Shown: positions 17,335 to 24,170 of the stretch, one piece after another
How the letters are laid out: the number at the start of each line of letters is the position of its first letter
Position numbering within the stretch: position 1 is the stretch's first letter
Source of the DNA: Caproicibacter sp046707225
GTDB taxonomy: Bacteria; Bacillota; Clostridia; Oscillospirales; Acutalibacteraceae
NCBI RefSeq assembly: GCF_046707225.1
Contig: NZ_JBJKOP010000035.1
Coordinates: 1-64,000 of the forward strand
Direction of reading: 5' to 3'
Length of the DNA: 64,000 nucleotides
Program-made: the position numbers and the translations under genes
The notes under the pieces: model-generated
The model's input: only the letters and a program-made list of their open reading frames with translations
The model's database searches: none
What the model was told of the DNA's origin: nothing

Positions 17335-17461
17335 GTTGATTCATTCAGCCGTCGAATCACCCGCACCAACCCAAAAGCCCGGAAAGCGGCATGAATGCTA
17401 GCTTTTCGGGTTTCTTTTTTTGCATATTGGCTCAAATGGGATTTATTTGGCGCTTACGGGG
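17335..17461 (+). repeat. Direct repeat A1, carries a tRNA-Leu-like 3' end and a terminator
   Basis: 127 bases that recur with few changes at 21671-21796. It contains TCACCCGCACCA (17357-17368), identical to the 3' end of tRNA-Leu, followed by a hairpin (AAAAGCCCGGAAAGC pairing with GCTTTTCGGGTTTC) with a T-run and then a conserved tail ending GCTTACGGGG. It looks like an attachment-site remnant. The sequence between the pseudogene and this repeat (17228-17334) also resembles the 3' flank of the gene at 20490. Confidence 0.75.
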
Positions 17462-17548
17462 ATATCTATATATTGTGTCATGGCTCAAATTTTTAATATA
17501 ATTCTAATACTCCAAGAAAAATAACTTAACTTTTTACTTTGTTAAAAT

Positions 17549-18493
17549 TCACATGGTTTGCTCTTTACTGCACCGATCCAATATATATATGTCATTTTTA
17601 TAAGTTTTTGTTTCCTTTATTAATGACTCAAATGCATTTTGCAGTTCCAAGGTCTCGTTTTTCGCTTTATTTGCATGCCGGGCCATGCTCATATCAGCAA
17701 TCTCGCTTCTAAATGCAATTGCGTAAATCAAGGATAATAAGTGAATAGGCATATAAAATAGGTTTAAGCTGGCTGGCTCAACTGTATAGCCTAATTGTTT
17801 GAGTGAATCTAGCCCTTCTCGGATAGCCCGAATCATTAATTTCAGATCGGAATGATTAGAAGCTAATCCTTTTATTTTTCCTGAATTTTTATAGATTGCA
17901 TTCGCGACGGGAACTATGATTGCTACGTGAGTTTTCTGCCAGCAATCCATATTATTTGAAATAACGGACGGAATGCCTGAAGCGTTAAATGTTTGAACAA
18001 TTGCGTGTAGTCGGTCGGTGGGTGCTCCATCGACTTCACCAAATGTAGTGATCTGATATTTTCCCAGCAAACCTTTCACAATGTAATATTCTGTGATACC
18101 ATTAATGGCTTCCCCACCGCATGCTGGAAATCCTACTAACAATCTTTTCCCTAAATATTGTTTCCATTTGTCATAACCGGATGGATTATTTACAAAGAAG
18201 ACAATATTATCACTTTTATTGTTTTTCAAAACCGGCAATATATCATTTACTTGCTGGAATTGCATTGCTACTAAGATATAATCATAGATGTCATCACCTT
18301 GTAATTCATTTATGACATTCACATGGTATGACTCGATTTTCTTATCCTTTCTGTTTTTTAATTTTAATCCATCTCTTTTTATAGCTTCAAATCGGTTATT
18401 CCTTGCAAGTACTGTAACGTCGTTCCCCGATGAAAAAAGTTTACCTGCAAAAATGCTTCCGATTACTCCCGCACCATAAATCAATATTCTCAT
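17549..18493 (-). CDS. Ketopantoate reductase / ApbA-PanE family dehydrogenase
   Basis: 314 residues with the N-terminal dinucleotide fold ILIYGAGVIGSIFAGKL and the family's VILVAMQFQQVNDILP-type segment after the Rossmann domain. Family members reduce 2-dehydropantoate with NADPH, but this group is divergent and many members have unknown substrates, so pantothenate synthesis is not assured. The gene is AT-rich compared with the arginine or cell-wall genes. It follows the TetR gene by 57 bases on the same strand and is probably its regulatory target. Confidence 0.75.
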   Translation of the reverse strand: MRILIYGAGVIGSIFAGKLFSSGNDVTVLARNNRFEAIKRDGLKLKNRKDKKIESYHVNVINELQGDDIYDYILVAMQFQQVNDILPVLKNNKSDNIVFFVNNPSGYDKWKQYLGKRLLVGFPACGGEAINGITEYYIVKGLLGKYQITTFGEVDGAPTDRLHAIVQTFNASGIPSVISNNMDCWQKTHVAIIVPVANAIYKNSGKIKGLASNHSDLKLMIRAIREGLDSLKQLGYTVEPASLNLFYMPIHLLSLIYAIAFRSEIADMSMARHANKAKNETLELQNAFESLIKETKTYKNDIYILDRCSKEQTM

Positions 18494-18550
18494 ATCGTAA
18501 TCTCCATTCTGCCGCTAAAATAGTGACATATTCAATGATTTTTTAATCTG

Positions 18551-19165
18551 CTACTTCAACAGATACTGCTTTATAACATTCAAAGTTTCTGAGATCAGAC
18601 GGTCTCTTTCAATGAGGTTTTCTGAAAAAGCTATTTGATCAATCAGTGAATCAAATAATATAAATGTAATTTCGGCAGCCGCTTCGATATCTTTTACTTT
18701 AATTTTGTACTTGTATATTTTGAAATAATGGATGACTATTTTTTTCAGCTCTTCCTGTTGCTTTTGAACAATGATTTTTACCCTAGCATTTGACAAGCTT
18801 AATACCCGAATTTCGCGGTTAAGTTCCAATGAATCTTCATGGAGTTTAAGGATAGCCATTAAAAGTCGATGAAGAAAATTGGTCAGATCACCGTCCAAAG
18901 CATCCATTTCTTTTAGGAATGCTTCATGAATTTTCACATAAGACATATAATAGCGATTTAATATTTGCAAGAAGATTTCTTCTTTATTAGGGAAATAGAA
19001 ATATAAGTTTCCAATCGATAGATTGGCGTCCTGGGCTATTTCATTCGTACTGACATTGTAATAACCATCCTGACAAAAAAGCCTCATGGCCGTATCCAAA
19101 ATTTTATTTTTTGTTGCTTCGCCTCTCTTTTGCTTTGGCTTATATAACTTCCTATCCTGTTTCAA
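18551..19165 (-). CDS. TetR family transcriptional regulator
   Basis: 204 residues. The N-terminal helix-turn-helix reads KNKILDTAMRLFCQDGYYNVSTNEIAQDANLSIGNLYFYFPNKEEIF, which is clearly TetR-like. The C-terminal ligand domain is all helical and gives no ligand clue. Its promoter is framed by an inverted repeat at 19265-19309, consistent with autoregulation and control of the reductase downstream. The gene is AT-rich and lies between the two DUF4417 genes, so it is probably cargo of the island. Confidence 0.88.
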   Translation of the reverse strand: MKQDRKLYKPKQKRGEATKNKILDTAMRLFCQDGYYNVSTNEIAQDANLSIGNLYFYFPNKEEIFLQILNRYYMSYVKIHEAFLKEMDALDGDLTNFLHRLLMAILKLHEDSLELNREIRVLSLSNARVKIIVQKQQEELKKIVIHYFKIYKYKIKVKDIEAAAEITFILFDSLIDQIAFSENLIERDRLISETLNVIKQYLLK

Positions 19166-19264
19166 ACAAACGACTCCTTTTAAATCTCATAGATCACTTG
19201 TGATACCTGCTGATTAAGCAGACATAACACAACTTCTTTAATTAACCATTTTATTGAGCTTCCA

Positions 19265-19309
19265 CTCTAGATATTATCACAAAAATTGACAAAGTCAATA
19301 TATCTAGAG
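19265..19309 (-). promoter_or_regulatory. Promoter framed by inverted repeat, upstream of TetR gene
   Basis: On the minus strand TTGACT, 16 bases, TAATAT. Arms CTCTAGATAT (19265-19274) and ATATCTAGAG (19300-19309) flank it, a plausible TetR operator. A second palindrome, AGAGCTTCAGCTCT, lies next to it. Confidence 0.6.
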
Positions 19310-19371
19310 CTTCAGCTCTAAAACATATTGACTATCATCTTTGAGCTTCTATAATAATTATTGTTTTTTAC

Positions 19372-19577
19372 TTAAGCATGCGATCTCAATGGCAGCGTTT
19401 TTGCGATGGCTTCCGATGCGTCAACCTGCACCTTGGAAAAGGTGTGGGCATAAATGTTCGTGGTAGTAGAAGCTGCGTGTGCCCGAGCGCAATTGATACG
19501 GTCTTGATGTCGATAACGCTCGTCAAAGAAGCATTCAGATGGCGGAAACTATGTAGTGCGGACTTTGCCCTGCGCAT
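19372..19577 (-). pseudogene. Broken tyrosine recombinase (phage integrase) C-terminal end
   Basis: On the minus strand the frame gives LHSFRHLNASL followed by DIKTVSIALGHTQ, the Arg-His and Gly-His boxes of a tyrosine recombinase. After a frameshift near 19470 it continues as TTTNIYAHTFSKVQVDASEA and IAKTLPLRSHA, with the catalytic Tyr in NIYAH, to a stop at 19372. Only about 65 residues of the catalytic domain remain and the N-terminal parts are gone. It marks an old integrative element and its upstream edge abuts the second DUF4417 gene. Confidence 0.75.
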
Positions 19578-19603
19578 CCCCGTGCACTCGCAGATTCTTT
19601 GAA

Positions 19604-20506
19604 ATGCCTATCATAAAAAAGATAGACATCCCTCTTGATGATCTGGCTTTGATAGGATATGATAAACTCAACGAGGAAAGTTTCAATCGGATTGTCCATT
19701 TTTTTCTGGACGATTATAAGTTCGAGGTGATGTGGAAAGATCCCGAGCCTCGAATTGAACGACTTCGGAAGTACAAAGCCGTATTATCTCCGCAATTTAG
19801 CCTTTATACAGAAATGCCGCTCGCATTGAAGGTATATAACACTTTTCGGAACCGATGGTGCGGAGCATATTTTCAATTGAAAGGGCTTAAAGTTATTCCA
19901 TCGCTTGTATGGGGGGAACCAAATACATTCTGGTTTTGCTTTGACGGTTTAGAACAGGGTTCCATCGTGGCCGTATCAACCATAGGAATGCGAAAAGAAA
20001 AAACATTGTTTTTGCAGGGCTATACGGAGATGTTGAAACGCATACAGCCCAGCGCCATTATTTGCTTCGGTATTCCTTTTAAAGAGATGCAAGGCAACAT
20101 CTTTGCAGTTGATTACGCGGAAACCAATCACTTAAATACAAAAGATTTTAGATTTTACACCATCAAGGGAGGCGGTATGGCAGGTGGCAGGAATTCGCTT
20201 CCCAAAAACAATTCACAACTCAAGCATATTTTTAGAAATGGTAAGGGCCATATTCCGGATACAGAGGCAAATAGGGCATTGCTTTCAAGTGTTGCAAACG
20301 ATAAGGGCAATTATATGGGAACCGATCAATTTGGAAACAGATGGTATTCTAGATTGCAAAGTGATGGAAGCCAAATTTGGGTCGAAACGCGTAAGGGGAT
20401 CATTCGAGAAGGTGGAGTCAATAACCCTCCGAAAACGTGGGATCCCAATACTGGCTTTAATAGTCCAATAAAACCAGGAGGTAAAAATTATGCATACATT
20501 ATCTGA
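19604..20506 (+). CDS. Second DUF4417-like protein with a different C-terminal toxin-like domain
   Basis: 300 residues from ATG 19604. Residues 1-180 parallel the gene at 15553 (LALIGYDKL, FNRIVHFFLDDYKFEVMW, YNTFRNRWCGAYF, PSAIICFGIPFKEMQGN). About 30 N-terminal residues of that protein are missing and no good ribosome-binding site is seen, so this copy may be truncated or need an upstream start. After a glycine-rich GGGMAGG linker the last 110 residues read SQLKHIFRNGKGH, IPDTEANRALL, GTDQFGNRWYSRLQSDGSQ and WVETRKGIIREGG. That pattern of a helix with His, then strands ending W-x-G-x-x-GG, resembles RNase-type (BECR-fold) toxin tips of contact-dependent systems. The toxin call is inference. 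Its stop lies inside the next gene. Confidence 0.65.
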   Translation: MPIIKKIDIPLDDLALIGYDKLNEESFNRIVHFFLDDYKFEVMWKDPEPRIERLRKYKAVLSPQFSLYTEMPLALKVYNTFRNRWCGAYFQLKGLKVIPSLVWGEPNTFWFCFDGLEQGSIVAVSTIGMRKEKTLFLQGYTEMLKRIQPSAIICFGIPFKEMQGNIFAVDYAETNHLNTKDFRFYTIKGGGMAGGRNSLPKNNSQLKHIFRNGKGHIPDTEANRALLSSVANDKGNYMGTDQFGNRWYSRLQSDGSQIWVETRKGIIREGGVNNPPKTWDPNTGFNSPIKPGGKNYAYII

Positions 20507-20828
20507 GAAAGCTTATTTATCCATGTTCTATGTGATCGACGCTTATTATTCAGCCCATCCTTCTGATTCTGTTGGCTCGTTACTAGGCGACCTAAATCCA
20601 TTTTTATTCAAAGACACAATATCTGCGGACCCGGCCGCTTACGACGACTTCTGCGACTGCTTTGCCAAAACCGCTAAGGGAAGAGAGGTAGACGATGTTG
20701 ATGTGGGCTATCAGGCGGCGAAACTATTTTTACAATTTTATAACGATGAATTTGGATTTGAGCTTGAAAATTTGATTCGAGATTTTTCCTATGACGATTT
20801 TAAGCGCGCTTATTACTCTCTCAAATAG
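20490..20828 (+). CDS. Probable immunity protein for the toxin-like domain at 19604-20506
   Basis: 112 residues, AGGAGG just before ATG 20490, overlapping the toxin-like gene by 17 bases. It is acidic, small and soluble, with AYLSMFYVIDAYYSAHPSDS, VGSLLGDLNPF and SADPAAYDDFCDCF segments. I recall similar short proteins next to polymorphic toxins in gut Firmicutes, where they bind and block the toxin tip. The overlap and the gene order toxin then immunity agree with this. No fold or partner can be proven from sequence alone. Confidence 0.6.
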   Translation: MHTLSEKAYLSMFYVIDAYYSAHPSDSVGSLLGDLNPFLFKDTISADPAAYDDFCDCFAKTAKGREVDDVDVGYQAAKLFLQFYNDEFGFELENLIRDFSYDDFKRAYYSLK

Positions 20829-20858
20829 TGCAAAGTGTTGTCGAATAAATGGACCTTT

Positions 20859-20888
20859 GGGTGATTCATTTTGCCTTCGAATCACTTG
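20859..20888 (+). repeat. Partial repeat A2 behind the second immunity gene
   Basis: About 30 bases (GTGATTCATTTTGCCTTCGAATCACTTG) that match the first part of repeats A1 and A3 with several changes; the tRNA-like CACCCGCACCA end is lost. Its 40-base left flank also resembles that of A1. Confidence 0.5.
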
Positions 20889-20944
20889 TCTTAACTTGCA
20901 CGGGATTTTAAGCAAATTTATAGGCCTGAAGCCAAAAATTGAGC

Positions 20945-20980
20945 ATGCAGGTTCAAATGATTTTTATTTTGAACCTGCAT
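20945..20980 (+). terminator. Hairpin between the immunity gene and the next frame
   Basis: A 13-bp perfect inverted repeat (ATGCAGGTTCAAA / TTTGAACCTGCAT). An A-rich then T-rich tail follows; termination is plausible but weak. Confidence 0.5.
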
Positions 20981-21032
20981 AAAATTTTAGGTGATTTTAT
21001 TATTATTAATTATTATTTGGGGGAATTATAAT

Positions 21033-21629
21033 ATGGATGAGACAGTTATAAAACATGATGTTGAAACATTTCAAGAAAGTTTTAATAACTACTACAATTC
21101 ATTATTGAATTTTATTAACGGAGGAATATTACCAGAAAAAACCCTAGCTAGTGCAGATCTGAATGAAAATACAATAAATCTACAAGCAGCTTTTTATACC
21201 CTACCTGAAATAGTCCAGAAACGGTTATTAGCTATAGATTTTAATCTATTTTTACAAGCTGATAATGAAGTGGATCTATATGCTTATAGAAATTATATTT
21301 TAAAGCACAGAGACTTTATGCTCCACATGTTTACTGTATCCATAAGAGCTGATTCTGAAATCAAATTGATACTAAAGCTTTTGGGTAATCATAATTATAG
21401 AAACTATAAGTATGCTATTAATCGAGACTATAGTTTTTATGAAAAAAATGAAGACAACGAAAACGAAGATAAAATAAAGCAAAACTTAAATGTTTGCCAG
21501 ATAGATAAATCTAATAATGTTAGTAATTCTATCAATACATACTTTGACTTTAGTAAGGAAACTCAGGAATCACCGATTTCTTCTTTATTAAAGATAGCGA
21601 TTAAATTGATATCTAAAATATGGAATTAA
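21033..21629 (+). CDS. AT-rich orphan protein of the island
   Basis: 198 residues from ATG 21033, which has GGGGGA 9 bases upstream. The protein is acidic and rich in Asn, Tyr and Ile, mostly helical by composition, with no signal peptide; the last 15 residues are hydrophobic and end in KLISKIWN. I do not recognise it. It stands where an additional immunity gene or cargo gene would be expected: after the second toxin/immunity pair and directly before repeat A3. Codon use is far more AT-biased than in genes outside the island. Confidence 0.5.
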   Translation: MDETVIKHDVETFQESFNNYYNSLLNFINGGILPEKTLASADLNENTINLQAAFYTLPEIVQKRLLAIDFNLFLQADNEVDLYAYRNYILKHRDFMLHMFTVSIRADSEIKLILKLLGNHNYRNYKYAINRDYSFYEKNEDNENEDKIKQNLNVCQIDKSNNVSNSINTYFDFSKETQESPISSLLKIAIKLISKIWN

Positions 21630-21670
21630 TAGGCACCGAAAGGTTTTTGTTAAACAAATATAGATTGATT

Positions 21671-21796
21671 GATGATTCATTCAGTCGCCGAATCACCCGC
21701 ACCAACCAAAAAGCCCGGAAAGCGGCATGAATGCTGGCTTTGCTGGTTTCCCTTTTACATATTAGCTCAAATGGGTTTTGCTTGGGGCTTACGGGG
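21671..21796 (+). repeat. Direct repeat A3, partner of A1
   Basis: 126 bases nearly identical to 17335-17461, including the tRNA-Leu 3'-end-like TCACCCGCACCA at about 21693-21704, the hairpin and the GCTTACGGGG tail. A1 and A3 bracket 4.2 kb that holds the reductase/TetR pair, the integrase remnant and the second DUF4417 cassette. Confidence 0.75.
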
Positions 21797-21836
21797 TCGG
21801 TTCAGATTGTGATGTGAAGTGTAATTGAATTTTCAG

Positions 21837-21880
21837 AAAAAATCCATGTGTCAGGATTCTAGTCGACGCATGGATTTTTT
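21837..21880. terminator. Bidirectional terminator at the right edge of the island
   Basis: AAAAAATCCATG (21837-21848) pairs with CATGGATTTTTT (21869-21880). The A- and T-runs allow termination both from the island and from the hydrolase gene on the minus strand. Confidence 0.75.
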
Positions 21881-21966
21881 CTTGTTTCGGCTTTCGTGGC
21901 GGGTATCACATTCGAAGAGGAAGCTAATCATATCAGATAACGATGCGGATTTCAGGTTGCAGAATT

Positions 21967-23184
21967 TCAACTGAGATGGTCTTTTATCCAGTTAAAGGTG
22001 CAGCCGTTTGCGTATATTTTGGCTCCCTGCTGACAGTGTGCGGCTGCTCCCTGCTCTTTTGTAAACGGCAGGTAATCTTTGGGGCAACGGAGTGCTTCAT
22101 AAAGCAGCTTTGCCTGTCCGGGAAAATTGTTTTCGTCTTCGCTGTCAATCACTAGCGTTGGGCATTCGATTTGCTGCGCAATCCCATCCAGATAATACTC
22201 TTTTGCCATTAAGAAAAAGTTCTTCAGGCTTTCCGCGCGGAACACATACATCCCGTGTTTAAGTGCCCAGTCGACCTGCGGATGCTCAGACATTATTTTC
22301 CGCATAACGGCATCAACCTGTGCTTCCGATGCTTCGGCAATCGCTCTAAAACAAGTGTCCCTGGTCATTCCACCCGGTATGTGGCTGCCCATAAAATCAT
22401 AGACGCCGCTGTTTGCCACACAGGCAGCAACCCGATGGTCGAAAGCCGCCGCTCTCGGGGCCAGATAGCCCCCCATACTTTCACCCCATAATACAATGTT
22501 TTCCGGGCAGACCTTCAGCGTTTCAATCAGATAATCGATAACCGGCGTTACAACTTTTTCCCAGTCCGGGCGGAAAGGGATGCCTCTTTTTCGAATCATC
22601 TCTCCCTGACCCGGACCTTCAAACGCAAGGCAGTTCATGCCGCGCTTTAAGGCAGCAACCGCATTGCCGTACAATTCTTCTTTTGTGCCGTCGTAGCCGG
22701 TAATCATGATAAGTGTGGGCGCGGCTTTATAATCCTGAGGGGAAGCCTTGTAAAAATGGCCGGGAAGAGTCGTGTTTTCATAGGGGATTTTTACTGGCTC
22801 AATGGAGGTACCTCCGTACTGGATCACCTTCGAAAAACATTCCAAAGCCAATGTGTCCAGTTGCTCCAGTTTTCTTTTTGTTTGGGCGTCGCACCCTTCT
22901 ACGGTTAGAACTCCATGATAAAAACCTGCGGCACGGTAATAGTTGGATGCCCGCAAATAGGTTTCGGATGCGCTGACGGGATAACCGCATGCCAAGAAAT
23001 CATCGGCAATTTGGCGAACTCTGTTCGCTGTTTTTGTCCATTCGTCGTACCAGCTTTCATAGTCACCCTTGATGTTTTTCACGGTGTCAAGGACTTCATT
23101 CACATCAGCTTGCCCCGACGACACTTCGCTTAGCATCCTGAGTGCCTGAAACGACAACTGCTCATTCTCAATATTGATTTTCAT
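21967..23184 (-). CDS. Alpha/beta hydrolase of the FrsA/DUF1100-like type
   Basis: 405 residues from ATG 23184 (GGAGG upstream). An N-terminal helical cap of about 120 residues precedes an alpha/beta-hydrolase domain. The nucleophile elbow is LWGESMGGYLAPRAAAF, with Ser as nucleophile; the acid and His are probably in LVIDSEDENNFPGQ and GAAAHCQQGA. Relatives act as esterases or C-C bond hydrolases on small molecules. The TetR gene upstream overlaps its start by four bases, so the regulator probably controls the hydrolase in response to its substrate. Confidence 0.85.
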   Translation of the reverse strand: MKINIENEQLSFQALRMLSEVSSGQADVNEVLDTVKNIKGDYESWYDEWTKTANRVRQIADDFLACGYPVSASETYLRASNYYRAAGFYHGVLTVEGCDAQTKRKLEQLDTLALECFSKVIQYGGTSIEPVKIPYENTTLPGHFYKASPQDYKAAPTLIMITGYDGTKEELYGNAVAALKRGMNCLAFEGPGQGEMIRKRGIPFRPDWEKVVTPVIDYLIETLKVCPENIVLWGESMGGYLAPRAAAFDHRVAACVANSGVYDFMGSHIPGGMTRDTCFRAIAEASEAQVDAVMRKIMSEHPQVDWALKHGMYVFRAESLKNFFLMAKEYYLDGIAQQIECPTLVIDSEDENNFPGQAKLLYEALRCPKDYLPFTKEQGAAAHCQQGAKIYANGCTFNWIKDHLS

Positions 23185-23828
23185 TTTATATCGCCTCCAA
23201 AATAATGCTGTATATTTTGATTCCAATCCTGCTGCCGAAGCGGGTCGTGCTTCGCCCCAAGAATTCGTTCCGAAAAGTCGGATACTGCTTGCGCCATCTC
23301 GATCATTTCTTCTTCACTGAAAGCAAAAAAAGCAGGGTCAAACACGAATTTTGTCGCCGTCAGGAGATAAAGCGCCGCCTCTTTTGGGTAAGGCGTATTG
23401 CAATATCCTTCGTCGACACCTTGCCGTATCAGTTTTTCATAAATCGGATGCAGTGCCTGAATTCGACCCACGATATATTTCTGGTGAACATAGGCGTATT
23501 GACTCTCGTGCAGAACATCGAACAGGCTGTCATTCTGGCGGTTCATCCGAAAGTCCTGCTGCGTTAGCAGATTCAGCTTTTCAACCGGGCCGATATCGTT
23601 GCGATCCGCTGTTTTTTGTATTTCTTCAAGGGTGTGCTTGGTTACTGCTTCCAGCACTGCGGCAAATATATCATCTTTTGACCGAAAATAATTATAAAAA
23701 GTTCCCTGTGCCACGTGCGCTTCCTTTACAATGTCGCTGACAGTAGTGTGGTCCACACCGTTCTTTCGGAATAATGTAAGCGCTGTTTTGAGCAGATCTT
23801 CTCTGCGAATCACCGGTGGCCTCGACAT
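23181..23828 (-). CDS. TetR family transcriptional regulator
   Basis: 215 residues from ATG 23828, which follows AAGGAGG; a longer frame reaches 23969 but passes the promoter. The DNA-binding part reads TALTLFRKNGVDHTTVSDIV then KEAHVAQGTFYNYFRSKDDIF, a textbook TetR helix-turn-helix. The C-terminal domain carries EEMIEMAQAVSDF and is typical of ligand-binding TetR dimers. A perfect operator-like palindrome sits between its -10 box and start codon. It is translationally coupled to the hydrolase. Confidence 0.92.
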   Translation of the reverse strand: MSRPPVIRREDLLKTALTLFRKNGVDHTTVSDIVKEAHVAQGTFYNYFRSKDDIFAAVLEAVTKHTLEEIQKTADRNDIGPVEKLNLLTQQDFRMNRQNDSLFDVLHESQYAYVHQKYIVGRIQALHPIYEKLIRQGVDEGYCNTPYPKEAALYLLTATKFVFDPAFFAFSEEEMIEMAQAVSDFSERILGAKHDPLRQQDWNQNIQHYFGGDIK

Positions 23829-23846
23829 AATTGTCCTCCTTAAATG

Positions 23847-23862
23847 AATGACGTCAGTCATT
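23847..23862 (-). promoter_or_regulatory. TetR-type operator and promoter
   Basis: AATGAC-GTCA-GTCATT is a perfect dyad. On the minus strand TTGACA, 17 bases, TATATT lie just upstream of it (about 23864-23892), so bound repressor would block this promoter. The rest of 23893-24100 shows nothing I can name. Confidence 0.7.
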
Positions 23863-24101
23863 AATATAGCATGGTCTTTCTTCTCTGTCAATAGCACTAA
23901 TTGTTTTTCTGAAAGTTCGAGAAGTGTAAAAGCAGTAGCTTTTTTACATTGCCGTTGCAGACGGATCAAAAGCTGGGGAGATCGTGGGTGTCCAATTCGT
24001 ACTCACGCCGGCGGCCGTCAGAATTTGCAATGCCATGACCGGAGTGAAACAATCAGGGCACTGTAAATGACTTCGTTTCGTGAAGAGACAATCCCCGTGA
24101 G

Positions 24102-24130
24102 TTGTAAAGCCCGCGCGGAGGCATTATAAT
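24102..24130 (+). promoter_or_regulatory. Promoter of the MerR-methyltransferase gene
   Basis: TTGTAA (24102-24107), 17 bases, TATAAT (24125-24130), 40 bases before the GTG start. Confidence 0.55.
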
Positions 24131-24170
24131 GAATCTAGCTTATGGGACAACGGTTAGGGAGTGATGCGGT

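Noticed and set aside
17335..17368. A second tRNA-Leu gene at repeats A1 and A3
   Set aside because: Only the acceptor 3' end and CCA are present. The anticodon arm, D-arm and 5' acceptor strand are missing, so it is an attachment-site remnant.
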